Assembly: GCA_018433085.1 (NCBI GenBank)
Contig: JAHDRW010000028.1
Span: forward strand, 130,804-194,803
DNA length: 64,000 bases
From: Deltaproteobacteria bacterium
GTDB taxonomy: Bacteria > Desulfobacterota > Desulfomonilia > UBA1062
Direction: 5' to 3'
Shown here: positions 1 through 7,328 of the stretch, one piece after another
Numbering within the stretch: position 1 is the stretch's first letter
Layout of the letters: each line of letters begins with the position of its first letter
Program-made: the position numbers and the translations under genes
The notes under the pieces: model-generated
Seen by the model: only the letters and a program-made list of their open reading frames with translations
The model's database searches: none
What the model was told of the DNA's origin: nothing

Positions 1-440
1 CAGCCGATGCACTCTTTTTTATTGATGTAGCGCACCCCGGTCTTGGGATCGATGCACAGGGCCTTGTCCTTCAGCGGGCATGCGTAGTAGCAGGCCGGAT
101 CGGCGCATTGTCTGCACACCGCGATCTCTATGTCGTTGGGGAACTCGGCGAAGGCGTCGTCGATGATCTGTATCCTGGCGGTGCTCAGGTTCGAAGACCC
201 CTCATGGACCATCGAGCAGGCAAGCATGCAGCTCATACAGCCGGCGCACTTCTTCTGATCCACCACGAGGAACATCTTTGAAGGAGATGCCGTCTGCGCC
301 TTGGCATCCGCCGCATCCGCCCGTGACGGCAGGGTCAGGGCCGCAGCCCCTCCCAGCGCTGCAGCGACCGTGGTCGACATCTTGACAAAATCTCTCCTTG
401 TCATGCCACTGTTCTTGTTGTCTCCATTGTCTTTTCCCAT
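1..440 (-). CDS. Tat-exported 4Fe-4S polyferredoxin (partial, 3' end beyond the window)
   Basis: The start codon is at 438-440 and the reading frame runs off position 1, so only about 146 N-terminal residues are seen. The N-terminus has a twin-arginine leader (TRRDFVK, then a hydrophobic stretch ending near ADAADA), so the protein is exported folded. Then come ferredoxin cysteine motifs CAGCMSCMLAC and CRQCADPACYYACP, and the start of a third (ECIG). It is clearly a paralogue of the Fe-S protein at 6067-6768: both share the CSM.HEG segment after the first cluster. That second copy is followed directly by AOR, so I infer that another AOR-type enzyme lies just beyond the left edge. The likely role is electron transfer between a periplasmic oxidoreductase and the HybA/HybB-like module encoded upstream. 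Confidence 0.88.
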   Translation of the reverse strand, partial: MGKDNGDNKNSGMTRRDFVKMSTTVAAALGGAAALTLPSRADAADAKAQTASPSKMFLVVDQKKCAGCMSCMLACSMVHEGSSNLSTARIQIIDDAFAEFPNDIEIAVCRQCADPACYYACPLKDKALCIDPKTGVRYINKKECIG

Positions 441-487
441 GAAAAATGGCTCCTTTCATCGAATTTTGACGTGACTGATTCTTGGTG

Positions 488-625
488 TTAGTTCTGGCCG
501 AATTTCCTGATCAACATGATGTTTCGATCCTTTTTCTCTATGAACTCACGCACCCTCCTTTGTCTGGATTGACCTCCATGCCGCCATATTTCGTGCAGAC
601 GTGCGCTGGGCTTCTCCTCCGGCAC
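488..625 (-). CDS. Possible small basic protein between two Fe-S genes
   Basis: A 45-codon GTG-start frame lies in the 230-bp gap between the two polyferredoxin genes. A good Shine-Dalgarno (GGGGAGG) sits about 10 bases upstream. The C-terminal half (VREFIEKKDRNIMLIRKFGQ) reads like a real helical, basic peptide. A competing 29-codon ATG frame at 538-627 (ending GGCVSS) uses the same ribosome site at a slightly better distance, so which frame is used, if either, is uncertain. No family is recognised. Confidence 0.35.
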   Translation of the reverse strand: MPEEKPSARLHEIWRHGGQSRQRRVREFIEKKDRNIMLIRKFGQN

Positions 626-670
626 ATCGTGCTTTCCTCCCCGTCGATTCGAAGCAGGCGCCCACGCTCT

Positions 671-1270
671 CTATCCGATCTTGACGATCTTTCCGTCCTT
701 CCAGGTGAGCTCTTTGAGAGACAGGGCCTTGCGCGGGCAGCCGGCCACGCACTGGGGCTGACCGCCGCAGAGATCGCACTTGAAGGCCTTTTTCTTGGCG
801 GGGTTGAACCTGGCCATGCCGTACGGGCATGCCTTCACGCACAGCTCGCACCCGACACAGAGCTCCTCGTCTATGACCACGGCGCCGGTCTTCTCGTCGC
901 GGCTGATCGCCTTTCTCGGGCAGACCTTCATACACGCGGGGTCCGGACAGTGGTGACACGTGCGGACATCCGCCTTCTTTTCAGCGCCGTCCGATGCCTT
1001 CTCAACGATGATCGAGCTCAGGTCGCGGTTTGCCTCCTGGTGGTGGAGCTTGCTGCAGATCTTCTCGCAGACGCCGCACCCGATGCACTTGGACTCATCG
1101 CAAACGATCGCCCGGGATGTGGCGCTTCCGGGAACCGCCGCCTGGCCGGTCGCCGCAAAGGCCCGGTTCAGGAAGCCTCCGGCGAGCTCTTCCGCGAGGA
1201 TGGCCATTCCCGCGACCTTGATGAACTGCCTTCTGTTTATCCCCTCTTTCTGTTCCTTCTTGTTATCCAT
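671..1270 (-). CDS. Tat-exported four-cluster ferredoxin-type electron carrier
   Basis: The protein has 199 residues. It opens with a Tat leader (NRRQFIK near residue 12, then a hydrophobic helix) and carries four cysteine sets: CIGCGVCEKIC, CHHCPDPACMKVCP, CVGCELCVKACP and CDLCGGQPQCVAGCP. This is the DmsB/HybA-like arrangement for up to four 4Fe-4S clusters. The start is set by GGAGAA about 8 bases upstream. It begins 20 bases after the HybB-like membrane gene and belongs to the same leftward operon. It probably relays electrons between a periplasmic catalytic subunit and the membrane quinone module. It has no C-terminal membrane anchor, unlike the HybA-like protein at 2539. Confidence 0.9.
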   Translation of the reverse strand: MDNKKEQKEGINRRQFIKVAGMAILAEELAGGFLNRAFAATGQAAVPGSATSRAIVCDESKCIGCGVCEKICSKLHHQEANRDLSSIIVEKASDGAEKKADVRTCHHCPDPACMKVCPRKAISRDEKTGAVVIDEELCVGCELCVKACPYGMARFNPAKKKAFKCDLCGGQPQCVAGCPRKALSLKELTWKDGKIVKIG

Positions 1271-1290
1271 TGGTGCATTCTCCTTATCTT

Positions 1291-2529
1291 TTAAACGGCT
1301 TGAGAGCGGTTATCGTTGTCACGGTCATGTTCATGTGCGCGAGCCCACCGGGGCCGCTCACTGATGACGGGCATCCGGTTGATCGCCCACCGGTACACCC
1401 ACAGCTCCGTGAAGATGACGGTCAGGGTGACGACGATCTCCATCCACGACGGGTAATATCTCACCGGTTCGGTCCAGTTGTACGCGATGAACACAAAGTT
1501 GAACCGGTTGATGAAGATGCCGATCATGGCCATGACCGCCGCTGTCTTGATCACGGACAGGGATTGCTTGCGTGCGCCCGAAAAGAAGAGCGCGCCCGGG
1601 ATGACGACGAACCCGATGACCTCCAGGAGGTACCAGGCGCCGAAAGGTGTGGACAGCAGACTCCAGGTGTTGCCCCTGAGCAGGTCGAAGATCTTCAGGA
1701 CGAGGTAGACGGCCATGATGCCCGTGCATACCTTCGCCAGGCTGATGACGATGGTGTCGTGGGTGCTGCCCATCTCGTCGGAGAGCCGCGCGCGGAAGGC
1801 CCTGCTGGTGATCGACCCCTCGAAGATCACCATGCACAGGCCCGCGAACATGCTCGATACGAGAAAGAGCAGGGGGATCAGCGGGGAATACCACAGCGGA
1901 TGGATCTTGGCCTTGGCGAGCAGGAAGAGACCCCCCACGCCCGACTGATGGCCCAGCGCGATCGTGATGCCCAGGACGACGGCAACGAGATTCACCCAGT
2001 TCACCGCCCTCCAGAGCCTCCTGGCCCCGATCCATTCCGCGATGGCGGGAACGAACTCCACGAGCAGGAGCAGGGTGTACAGGAAGAAGTGCCAGGCCAC
2101 CATGAACATGACCGAGGCGACCCCGAACTCGTTTCCGATGAGGAAGTTGAACGCGTTCCACGGCCGTCCCAGGTCAAGGACCAGGGCGCCGGCGTAAAAC
2201 GAGTAGGAGAGGAAGCCGTTGAGCACCGTCACCCTGACGATGGGATGATATACCTTTTTCCCGAGAATATAATACATGAAGCTGATGACGTACGATCCGC
2301 CGGCAAAGGCTATGCCCACGAGCACGTCGAACCCGATCCACAGGCCCCAGGGGAAATCCTGGGAGAGATTCGTCACGGAGCCGAGCCCCAGGGCGAAGCG
2401 CATGACGATAAGTACCACGCCAAGGAGGATCACGGGGGCGGTAATGACGTTGAACGGCGTGAGATACGGCCTCTTCGGTTTCAGCTCCTGGGCGAGAGAG
2501 AAGGTCTCGGTGGTTGTCTGCGTATCCAT
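1291..2529 (-). CDS. HybB/NrfD-family quinone-interacting membrane subunit
   Basis: The protein has 412 residues and about ten predicted membrane helices. The segment LGHQSGVGGLFLL, with the following HPLWYSPLIPL and FAGLCMVIFEG, matches the HybB branch of the NrfD/PsrC family. These proteins exchange electrons with the quinone pool for a periplasmic Fe-S partner. The gene starts 9 bases after the HybA-like gene, the usual hybA-hybB order. No hydrogenase subunits are encoded nearby, so the partner is more likely one of the AOR-type or other enzymes fed by the Tat ferredoxins; that link is inference. Confidence 0.92.
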   Translation of the reverse strand: MDTQTTTETFSLAQELKPKRPYLTPFNVITAPVILLGVVLIVMRFALGLGSVTNLSQDFPWGLWIGFDVLVGIAFAGGSYVISFMYYILGKKVYHPIVRVTVLNGFLSYSFYAGALVLDLGRPWNAFNFLIGNEFGVASVMFMVAWHFFLYTLLLLVEFVPAIAEWIGARRLWRAVNWVNLVAVVLGITIALGHQSGVGGLFLLAKAKIHPLWYSPLIPLLFLVSSMFAGLCMVIFEGSITSRAFRARLSDEMGSTHDTIVISLAKVCTGIMAVYLVLKIFDLLRGNTWSLLSTPFGAWYLLEVIGFVVIPGALFFSGARKQSLSVIKTAAVMAMIGIFINRFNFVFIAYNWTEPVRYYPSWMEIVVTLTVIFTELWVYRWAINRMPVISERPRWARAHEHDRDNDNRSQAV

Positions 2530-2538
2530 GTCGCGCTC

Positions 2539-3387
2539 CTAATCATTGTCGCGTTTCCGCCGCGAGAGGTAGGCCAGACCGAACAGAACGGGAGGGACGA
2601 TCAGGTCGATCCCATGAACGGTTTTGAGATATCCTTTCGTGAGGACCGGGTAGGGGGTCGTTCCCAGGTCGGTCCTGAAGCCGATTTGGTCGAAGGGGAC
2701 CGCGGAGAGATAGAGCCAGCTCGTGCCCCCCACCTCGTGCTCCCCGTAGATGTGGTTGACGTAGGTGCCGGGCGCGTTCGCGATCCTGCCTTTGGCCTCC
2801 TGAAGCATTTCGCTCCTCGTGCCGAAGCTGAGGGCCTCCATCGGGCAGGCCTCCACACAGGCGGGTTTCTGGCCGTTCACCAGCCGTGTCGCATAGCAGA
2901 ACGTGCACTTGCGGATCCGTGGAGCGGCCGAGTGGTATTCGAACTTGGGCATTTCGAACGGGCAGGCCACCATGCAGTACCTGCACCCCATACAGTTGGT
3001 GTGCCAGCTTATGGGGCCCTCTTTTTCCTTTTTCAGGGCGTTCACCAGACACGAGCTTACACAGGCGGCATCGCTGCAGTGCATGCACTGGGTTTTCACG
3101 TGTATCTCCGCGTCCCCGGCCATGTAGCGGTTCACGACGGTGAAGGCGGTCTCTGAGGTCGATCTCTTCCGGTCGAACACCGTGAGGTCGGAGAGGTCCG
3201 GCTCGGGCAGGCTGTTCGCCTGGGCACACGCCTCCTCGCAGAGCCTGCATCCGATGCACCGAGTCGTGTCGACGAGTACGGTCGCGGAATCCGGAAGGGG
3301 TCCGCTCGCATGTATTATCCGGGGTCTGGCCCCGAGAAGGATTCCGGAACCGATACCCATTGTCTTGAGAAAGGTTCTTCTGTTCAC
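2539..3387 (-). CDS. HybA-like Tat-exported, membrane-anchored polyferredoxin
   Basis: I place the start at the GTG at 3385-3387, which has AAGGAG about 7 bases upstream and puts the Tat motif (NRRTFLK) at residue 2; the frame is open further upstream but lacks a ribosome site. The product is about 282 residues. Four ferredoxin cysteine sets are visible: CIGCRLCEEAC, CMHCSDAACVSSC, CMGCRYCMVACP, and CTFCYATRLVNGQKPACVEACP. A C-terminal hydrophobic segment (IDLIVPPVLFGLAYL) before RRKRD fits the HybA membrane anchor. It is the first gene of the leftward electron-transfer operon and pairs with the HybB-like protein. Confidence 0.92.
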   Translation of the reverse strand: MNRRTFLKTMGIGSGILLGARPRIIHASGPLPDSATVLVDTTRCIGCRLCEEACAQANSLPEPDLSDLTVFDRKRSTSETAFTVVNRYMAGDAEIHVKTQCMHCSDAACVSSCLVNALKKEKEGPISWHTNCMGCRYCMVACPFEMPKFEYHSAAPRIRKCTFCYATRLVNGQKPACVEACPMEALSFGTRSEMLQEAKGRIANAPGTYVNHIYGEHEVGGTSWLYLSAVPFDQIGFRTDLGTTPYPVLTKGYLKTVHGIDLIVPPVLFGLAYLSRRKRDND

Positions 3388-3883
3388 GTCTGGTTCTCCT
3401 TCGTGTTCATGAGTATTTCTCTCTGGAGCGAGGGTAGTCCTGGCTGAACCTTGCAATCTGCGGGTCTGATGTTGAAAAATCAGGACCCAGACTCTTTGTG
3501 TTTGATACCTGTGGGTGTTTCATCGTCGTTCCGTCCAAGGAGGAATAGGCCGATGCCTGCATGTCTCTGCCGTGTTCCGCGGCGAATACCGTTCCTTTCC
3601 GGGCGTCTTTGGCCAGTTTCTCGGTCATGAAGCGCCTGACAGCGTGTCATCCTTACGGATGATGTCCCTTGTCCTCTCCGGGGTTCCGTACGGCGGTCTC
3701 TTGGTCTGCGCCGTGAACCCGGCTATGGGCGGAAAGGATAGGCCTGTCCCGGAGCGCCCACCCGGTCCGAGAGGGGCCTGTTTCTTGCCATGGGAATAAT
3801 GAGAGAACCACGTACCGATAGTTCGCGGCAGGTTGATGCGCGATCTCAGATAAATCATTCCCGGCCAGCTCAACCATGCAAGC

Positions 3884-3911
3884 ATTTTAACCCCCTGGCA
3901 GTTATTGTCAA
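3884..3911 (-). promoter_or_regulatory. Sigma70-type promoter for the HybA/HybB-like operon
   Basis: On the minus strand a perfect -35 (TTGACA, 3906-3911) is followed by 16 bases and a -10 TAAAAT (3884-3889). It is the best promoter match in the 861-bp gap and faces the HybA-like gene, but the start codon is about 490 nt further on, so the leader is long. Confidence 0.5.
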
Positions 3912-3952
3912 GAGAGTTGGATGTGCAAGATGTTGATATTACTGCTAAATAG

Positions 3953-3968
3953 ATGCTCAATTGAGCAT
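3953..3968. promoter_or_regulatory. Perfect 16-bp palindrome upstream of the HybA-like promoter
   Basis: The sequence ATGCTCAATTGAGCAT is fully self-complementary. It lies about 40 bp upstream of the -35 box, centred near -84 relative to the inferred start, where an activator would bind. A second short inverted repeat (GTCATTATGAC) follows nearby at 3974-3984. The binding protein is unknown. Confidence 0.4.
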
Positions 3969-4207
3969 AATAGGTCATTATGACTATAAGATTTTGTTTG
4001 CATATTTGATTGTTGAACTACCCGGCTACTAGGACATTATCTGAAAATATTGTAGGAATATTCATACATCGATTCTGCCCTGCATATCCTGAGGGAAAAA
4101 TCTGTCTGCCCGTGATTGCATATGATCTCAAGCCGGCGTTTCTGTCTCCCGGAATGTGCCCGGAATGTGCGGTTCGATAGTGGGGCTTGAAGGCGCCGGA
4201 GCGATCA

Positions 4208-4229
4208 AGAGGGGGCTCGCGCCCCCTCT
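4208..4229 (-). terminator. Hairpin after the AOR gene
   Basis: AGAGGGGGC pairs perfectly with GCCCCCTCT around a 4-base loop, giving a 9-bp stem that starts 20 bases after the AOR stop codon. There is no good T-run after it on the minus strand, so it may protect the 3' end of the mRNA rather than act as a strong intrinsic terminator. Confidence 0.45.
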
Positions 4230-4248
4230 CTGGTCTTCATCTCTGCTG

Positions 4249-6063
4249 TCAAGCCTTCCTGGCAGCCTGCATATCCGCCATAGCGAAGTCCAGGCCCAGA
4301 CTCGTGAGCGTGGCGTCCGTGGGTATGCCGTCATCGTCCCACCCAAAGTAGGCATAGACCGAATCCTGCATCTTCCTGGTGTCTTCCTCGGTGTACACCG
4401 CGCCCTTCTTGGGGCCCTCCGGAAGCTTCTCGGTGGTGAAGCGTTTGGGCAGGATATCCTGTTTGCGCCTGACGCCTTCGCGTACCTGGAAGCACCGCTC
4501 GAGGGTTATGATGCGTTTGGCCGTAGTCCAGTACTCGTCATCGGACATATTCCAACCGCACAACGGATTGAGCATGTCGATGAACACCTTCGGGGTTTCC
4601 TTACCCCACGGATATCCGCCGACGAACGAGCATATGGTCAGCGAGTTGATCATGGCCCAGCGTGCGAGGGTCTTCGGGTCGCCTCCCTCGTGGTGGTCGC
4701 CTCCGCAGGTGCCCATGGCGTAGCTGGGGCCGCGTCCCTTGTCGCCCCGGGGGTCGTGGGCCGCGATCTCCTTGCCCTTGGTGTGGACCGCCCAGGCCTC
4801 CGATCCCTTGCCGATTTCCTCGGACATCCGTTTCACACCCCTGGCGAGCAGCTTGCCGGCTTTCCCGTCTTTATAGGCGATTTTCCTGAGCATCTCCACC
4901 GCGGCATCGGCATTGCCGAACTTGAGATCGACCCCGTCGAGATCCTTGGCGCTCAATACCCCGCGCTGCACGCACTCCATGGTGAAGCCGAGCACGCCGC
5001 CCGCACTGATGGCGTCGAGGCCCATGGCGTCTGCCATCTCGATGCACGCCATCATGCCGCCGAACTCGGTGAGCCCGAGGTTGGAGCCCAGGAGTCCGCC
5101 TGTCTCATATTCGGGGCCTTCCGCGATCAGCCCGTCATACTTGCCGCCGCGTATGACCCCGGTCTTCATGCAGTGGACCGGGCAGTTACTGCACGCGGTA
5201 TGCTTTTTCCAGAAGGTGCGGGCTGCCTCTTCCGCGCCGAGATTGTCGATGGCCGGCCACCACGTGGTCTGGAAGTTCTTGGTGATGAGCGATCCGGAGC
5301 CATAGTGTTTCATCTCCAGGAGGTTGGCGGTGCCGTAGCGCTTGATTCCCTGCCAGCCCTCTCTCTCGACTGCCAGTTTCTTGGCATCTTCCATGGCCCT
5401 GTAGGCCTTCTTGACGTCAACGGTGGGTACGGCCCTGGTCCCGCGGACGGCAACGGCCTTGAGCTTCTTGTTGCCCATGAGTGCGCCCGTTCCGGTTCGC
5501 GCTGCGGCCCTGCTGCGCTCCACGATCAGCGCGGCGAAGGACACCTCGTTTTCCCCTGCCGGGCCGATCAGGGCGACCTTTGCATCCGGGTCCCCGACTT
5601 CCCTGAGCACCAGCTCTTCGCTTTCCTCGGTATCCTTGCCCCAGATGTCGCGGGCATCGATGAATTTCACCTCGCTGTCCTTGATGAACAGCATCACCGG
5701 TTTTCTGGACCTGCCGGTGATGTAGATCCCATCCCAGCCAGCCCACTTGATCTCATTGGCGAAATGGCCGCCCACCTCGGCGTGGCTCAGGAGACCCGTA
5801 TGCGGGCTTTTGTTCACCACGCTCATCCGGGTGGAGACGCAGCTCGTGCCGTTGAGCGGTCCGGTGCCGATGAACACGGGGCTGTCTTCGGCCAGGGGAT
5901 CGTGGCCCTTTTTGAGCGCGCTGTAGAGGAGGTACGCCCCCATGCCGCACCCGCCGATATACTTGCGGAAATCATCATCCGAGACCTTGCGTTCACTGGT
6001 TTTCCTGTTCGTGAGGTCGATCACCAGAATCCGGCCGAAATATCCGCCCTTCGGAGCTGCCAT
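4249..6063 (-). CDS. Aldehyde ferredoxin oxidoreductase family tungsten/molybdenum enzyme
   Basis: The protein has 604 residues, the normal AOR family length. It opens with the family signature GYFGRILVIDLTN. The pterin-binding segment RTGTGALMGNKKLKA lies near residues 186-202. Cluster ligands are CSNCPVHC near 294 and a later cysteine in LTICSF near 477. AOR enzymes oxidise aldehydes to acids, or the reverse, using a tungsten bis-pyranopterin and one 4Fe-4S cluster. The protein itself has no signal peptide. It starts 3 bases after a Tat-exported polyferredoxin gene, so it is either a cytoplasmic enzyme with an oddly exported partner or is carried out through the membrane with that partner. 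Substrate is not predictable from sequence alone. Confidence 0.95.
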   Translation of the reverse strand: MAAPKGGYFGRILVIDLTNRKTSERKVSDDDFRKYIGGCGMGAYLLYSALKKGHDPLAEDSPVFIGTGPLNGTSCVSTRMSVVNKSPHTGLLSHAEVGGHFANEIKWAGWDGIYITGRSRKPVMLFIKDSEVKFIDARDIWGKDTEESEELVLREVGDPDAKVALIGPAGENEVSFAALIVERSRAAARTGTGALMGNKKLKAVAVRGTRAVPTVDVKKAYRAMEDAKKLAVEREGWQGIKRYGTANLLEMKHYGSGSLITKNFQTTWWPAIDNLGAEEAARTFWKKHTACSNCPVHCMKTGVIRGGKYDGLIAEGPEYETGGLLGSNLGLTEFGGMMACIEMADAMGLDAISAGGVLGFTMECVQRGVLSAKDLDGVDLKFGNADAAVEMLRKIAYKDGKAGKLLARGVKRMSEEIGKGSEAWAVHTKGKEIAAHDPRGDKGRGPSYAMGTCGGDHHEGGDPKTLARWAMINSLTICSFVGGYPWGKETPKVFIDMLNPLCGWNMSDDEYWTTAKRIITLERCFQVREGVRRKQDILPKRFTTEKLPEGPKKGAVYTEEDTRKMQDSVYAYFGWDDDGIPTDATLTSLGLDFAMADMQAARKA

Positions 6064-6066
6064 GGC

Positions 6067-6768
6067 CTACCTCCTTTTCCCGTCTGTGTTGGGATAGTAC
6101 ATCTGATTGATCAAGTCCTTGGCCGCCTGGTCCGGCGTGACCTTCCGGAAGGACATGTTGACGCCGGCACCGCCCGCTCCGGCCCACAGACACGGAGCAA
6201 GGGGATCTGTGGCCTGCTGGGCACACGCCTTGACGCACTCGGGGTCTCCGCCGCACATATCGCACATGAGCGGGGTGCCTGTGTCGGGATGCACCCGGAT
6301 GAACTGGGCCGGGCAGGCCTCCTGGCATCTCAGGCAGTTCGATCCCAGGCACGTCTCGCTGTCGAGAATGATCCCGTTGGTCTCGGGATCCTTCCGGATC
6401 GCCGGCGGATCCAGGGGACATGCCGCGATACAGGGAGCGTCATCACAGTGATGGCAGATCACGGGGACATCCACGATGCCTTTGTACTTCCGGACATGGA
6501 TCCTCGATGCCGCCGGCCTCACCACGCCCTCGTGAGCCATCGAGCACGCATACTCGCACGCCCTGCACCCGGTGCAGTTCTGGCGTTCCACGAACAAGTA
6601 CTTCATTACCGGTTTCGGCTGCTGAGCCTGCGCCAAAGGTGGCCTGATGCCACCGATGGCGGTGGTCGCCACCACGAAACCTGCCGCTGCGCCGGCTCCT
6701 TTCAGGAAACCCCTTCGGGTGGTTTCCTTGTCCAGCGCCTTGCCCACATTTTCATCGTCCTTCTTCAT
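6067..6768 (-). CDS. Tat-exported polyferredoxin partner of AOR
   Basis: The start at 6766-6768 has a strong GGAGGT 7 bases upstream; the longer open frame upstream would include the promoter and is rejected. The 233-residue product has a clear Tat leader (TTRRGFLKGAGAAAG then a hydrophobic helix ending QAQQ). Cysteine sets are CTGCRACEYAC, CHHCDDAPCIAACP, CLGSNCLRCQEACP and CDMCGGDPECVKAC. It should carry three to four 4Fe-4S clusters and pass electrons to or from AOR. It is the first gene of a two-gene operon with AOR and a paralogue of the partial gene at 1-440. Confidence 0.92.
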   Translation of the reverse strand: MKKDDENVGKALDKETTRRGFLKGAGAAAGFVVATTAIGGIRPPLAQAQQPKPVMKYLFVERQNCTGCRACEYACSMAHEGVVRPAASRIHVRKYKGIVDVPVICHHCDDAPCIAACPLDPPAIRKDPETNGIILDSETCLGSNCLRCQEACPAQFIRVHPDTGTPLMCDMCGGDPECVKACAQQATDPLAPCLWAGAGGAGVNMSFRKVTPDQAAKDLINQMYYPNTDGKRR

Positions 6769-6902
6769 ACCGGTACCTCCTCGTCGGATCGGGGTTGATG
6801 GATTGTTGAACAGACAATGATAAAAAACGGAAAAGGTTGTCTCCGATGAACGCGAGACATGCCCTTTGGTGACGCGATCTCGATCACAGCATTCACGAAG
6901 CC

Positions 6903-6930
6903 AGTATAAAGCAAGGGTATGTGGTGTCAA
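6903..6930 (-). promoter_or_regulatory. Strong sigma70-type promoter for the Fe-S/AOR operon
   Basis: On the minus strand a perfect TTGACA (6925-6930) is followed by 16 bases and TATACT (6903-6908). The predicted start lies about 130 nt before the polyferredoxin start codon. Confidence 0.65.
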
Positions 6931-6952
6931 GCGAGAACGGCATGTAAGGCAT

Positions 6953-6970
6953 TGATATAACATGATATAA
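6953..6970. promoter_or_regulatory. Two direct TGATATAA repeats, one helical turn apart
   Basis: TGATATAA occurs at 6953-6960 and again at 6963-6970, a 10-bp period, just upstream of the AOR-operon -35 box. This is the layout of a tandem activator site, but no known regulator motif is recognised. Confidence 0.35.
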
Positions 6971-7328
6971 TAAGCTGAATGAGGCATATAAAATATTCTG
7001 CAAAATAACTTGTTAATTTTAGTAAATTATTTGCCGCATTTTCCCGATCGATATGCCAATAGGATAAATACTGAATCTTATGTAGGAAATATACTACATT
7101 AAAATTTGCAGAATCATTACATACGAGAAACAGGAACAGGGTGACCCTGCAGGCCGGGAATGAATGAACGGGTCCGATTTTCCTGCATGCCCTCATCATG
7201 ATAGGATCTCCTTTTCCAGGCATGGGATTCAGGCGGATGAAATTGCCCTCAAGTCGGCCGGTCCGCCGCCCGAAAGAGATCGTTAAAGAGGTGCGTGAAT
7301 CCGGGGAAGGTACAGAAGGAGAGGCTCG

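Larger units (their letters stand above)
3388..4248. other. Long intergenic region and leader between the HybA-like gene and AOR
   Basis: This 861-bp stretch has no gene I can defend. The part at 3800-4130 is clearly AT-richer than its surroundings and holds a sigma70-like promoter facing the HybA-like gene, plus a perfect 16-bp palindrome. If that promoter is used, the transcript has a leader of about 490 nt. Two overlapping leftward frames in the leader (3625-3978 and 3407-3628, joined by an ATGA overlap) lack good ribosome sites and recognisable domains. A GC-rich hairpin at 4208-4229 lies just after the AOR stop. Confidence 0.5.
6769..7328. other. AT-rich intergenic region between divergent genes
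   Basis: The 560-bp gap separates the leftward AOR operon from the rightward hydrolase gene. It contains the AOR-operon promoter, two direct TGATATAA repeats and an AT-rich core at about 6950-7110. The AOR operon leader from the inferred transcription start to the first codon is about 130 nt. I see no gene. Confidence 0.5.

Noticed and set aside
1270-3156. 628-codon plus-strand frame opposite the HybA/HybB-like genes
   Set aside because: Shadow of two strongly supported minus-strand genes.
3407-3978. Two overlapping leftward frames (117 and 73 codons) in the HybA-operon leader
   Set aside because: They are linked by an ATGA overlap but have no good ribosome site, no recognisable domain and ambiguous composition; kept as leader, not as genes.
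4156-6798. 880-codon plus-strand open frame opposite AOR and its ferredoxin
   Set aside because: It is antisense to two genes with clear motifs and owes its length to their high third-position GC; it has no ribosome site or domain.
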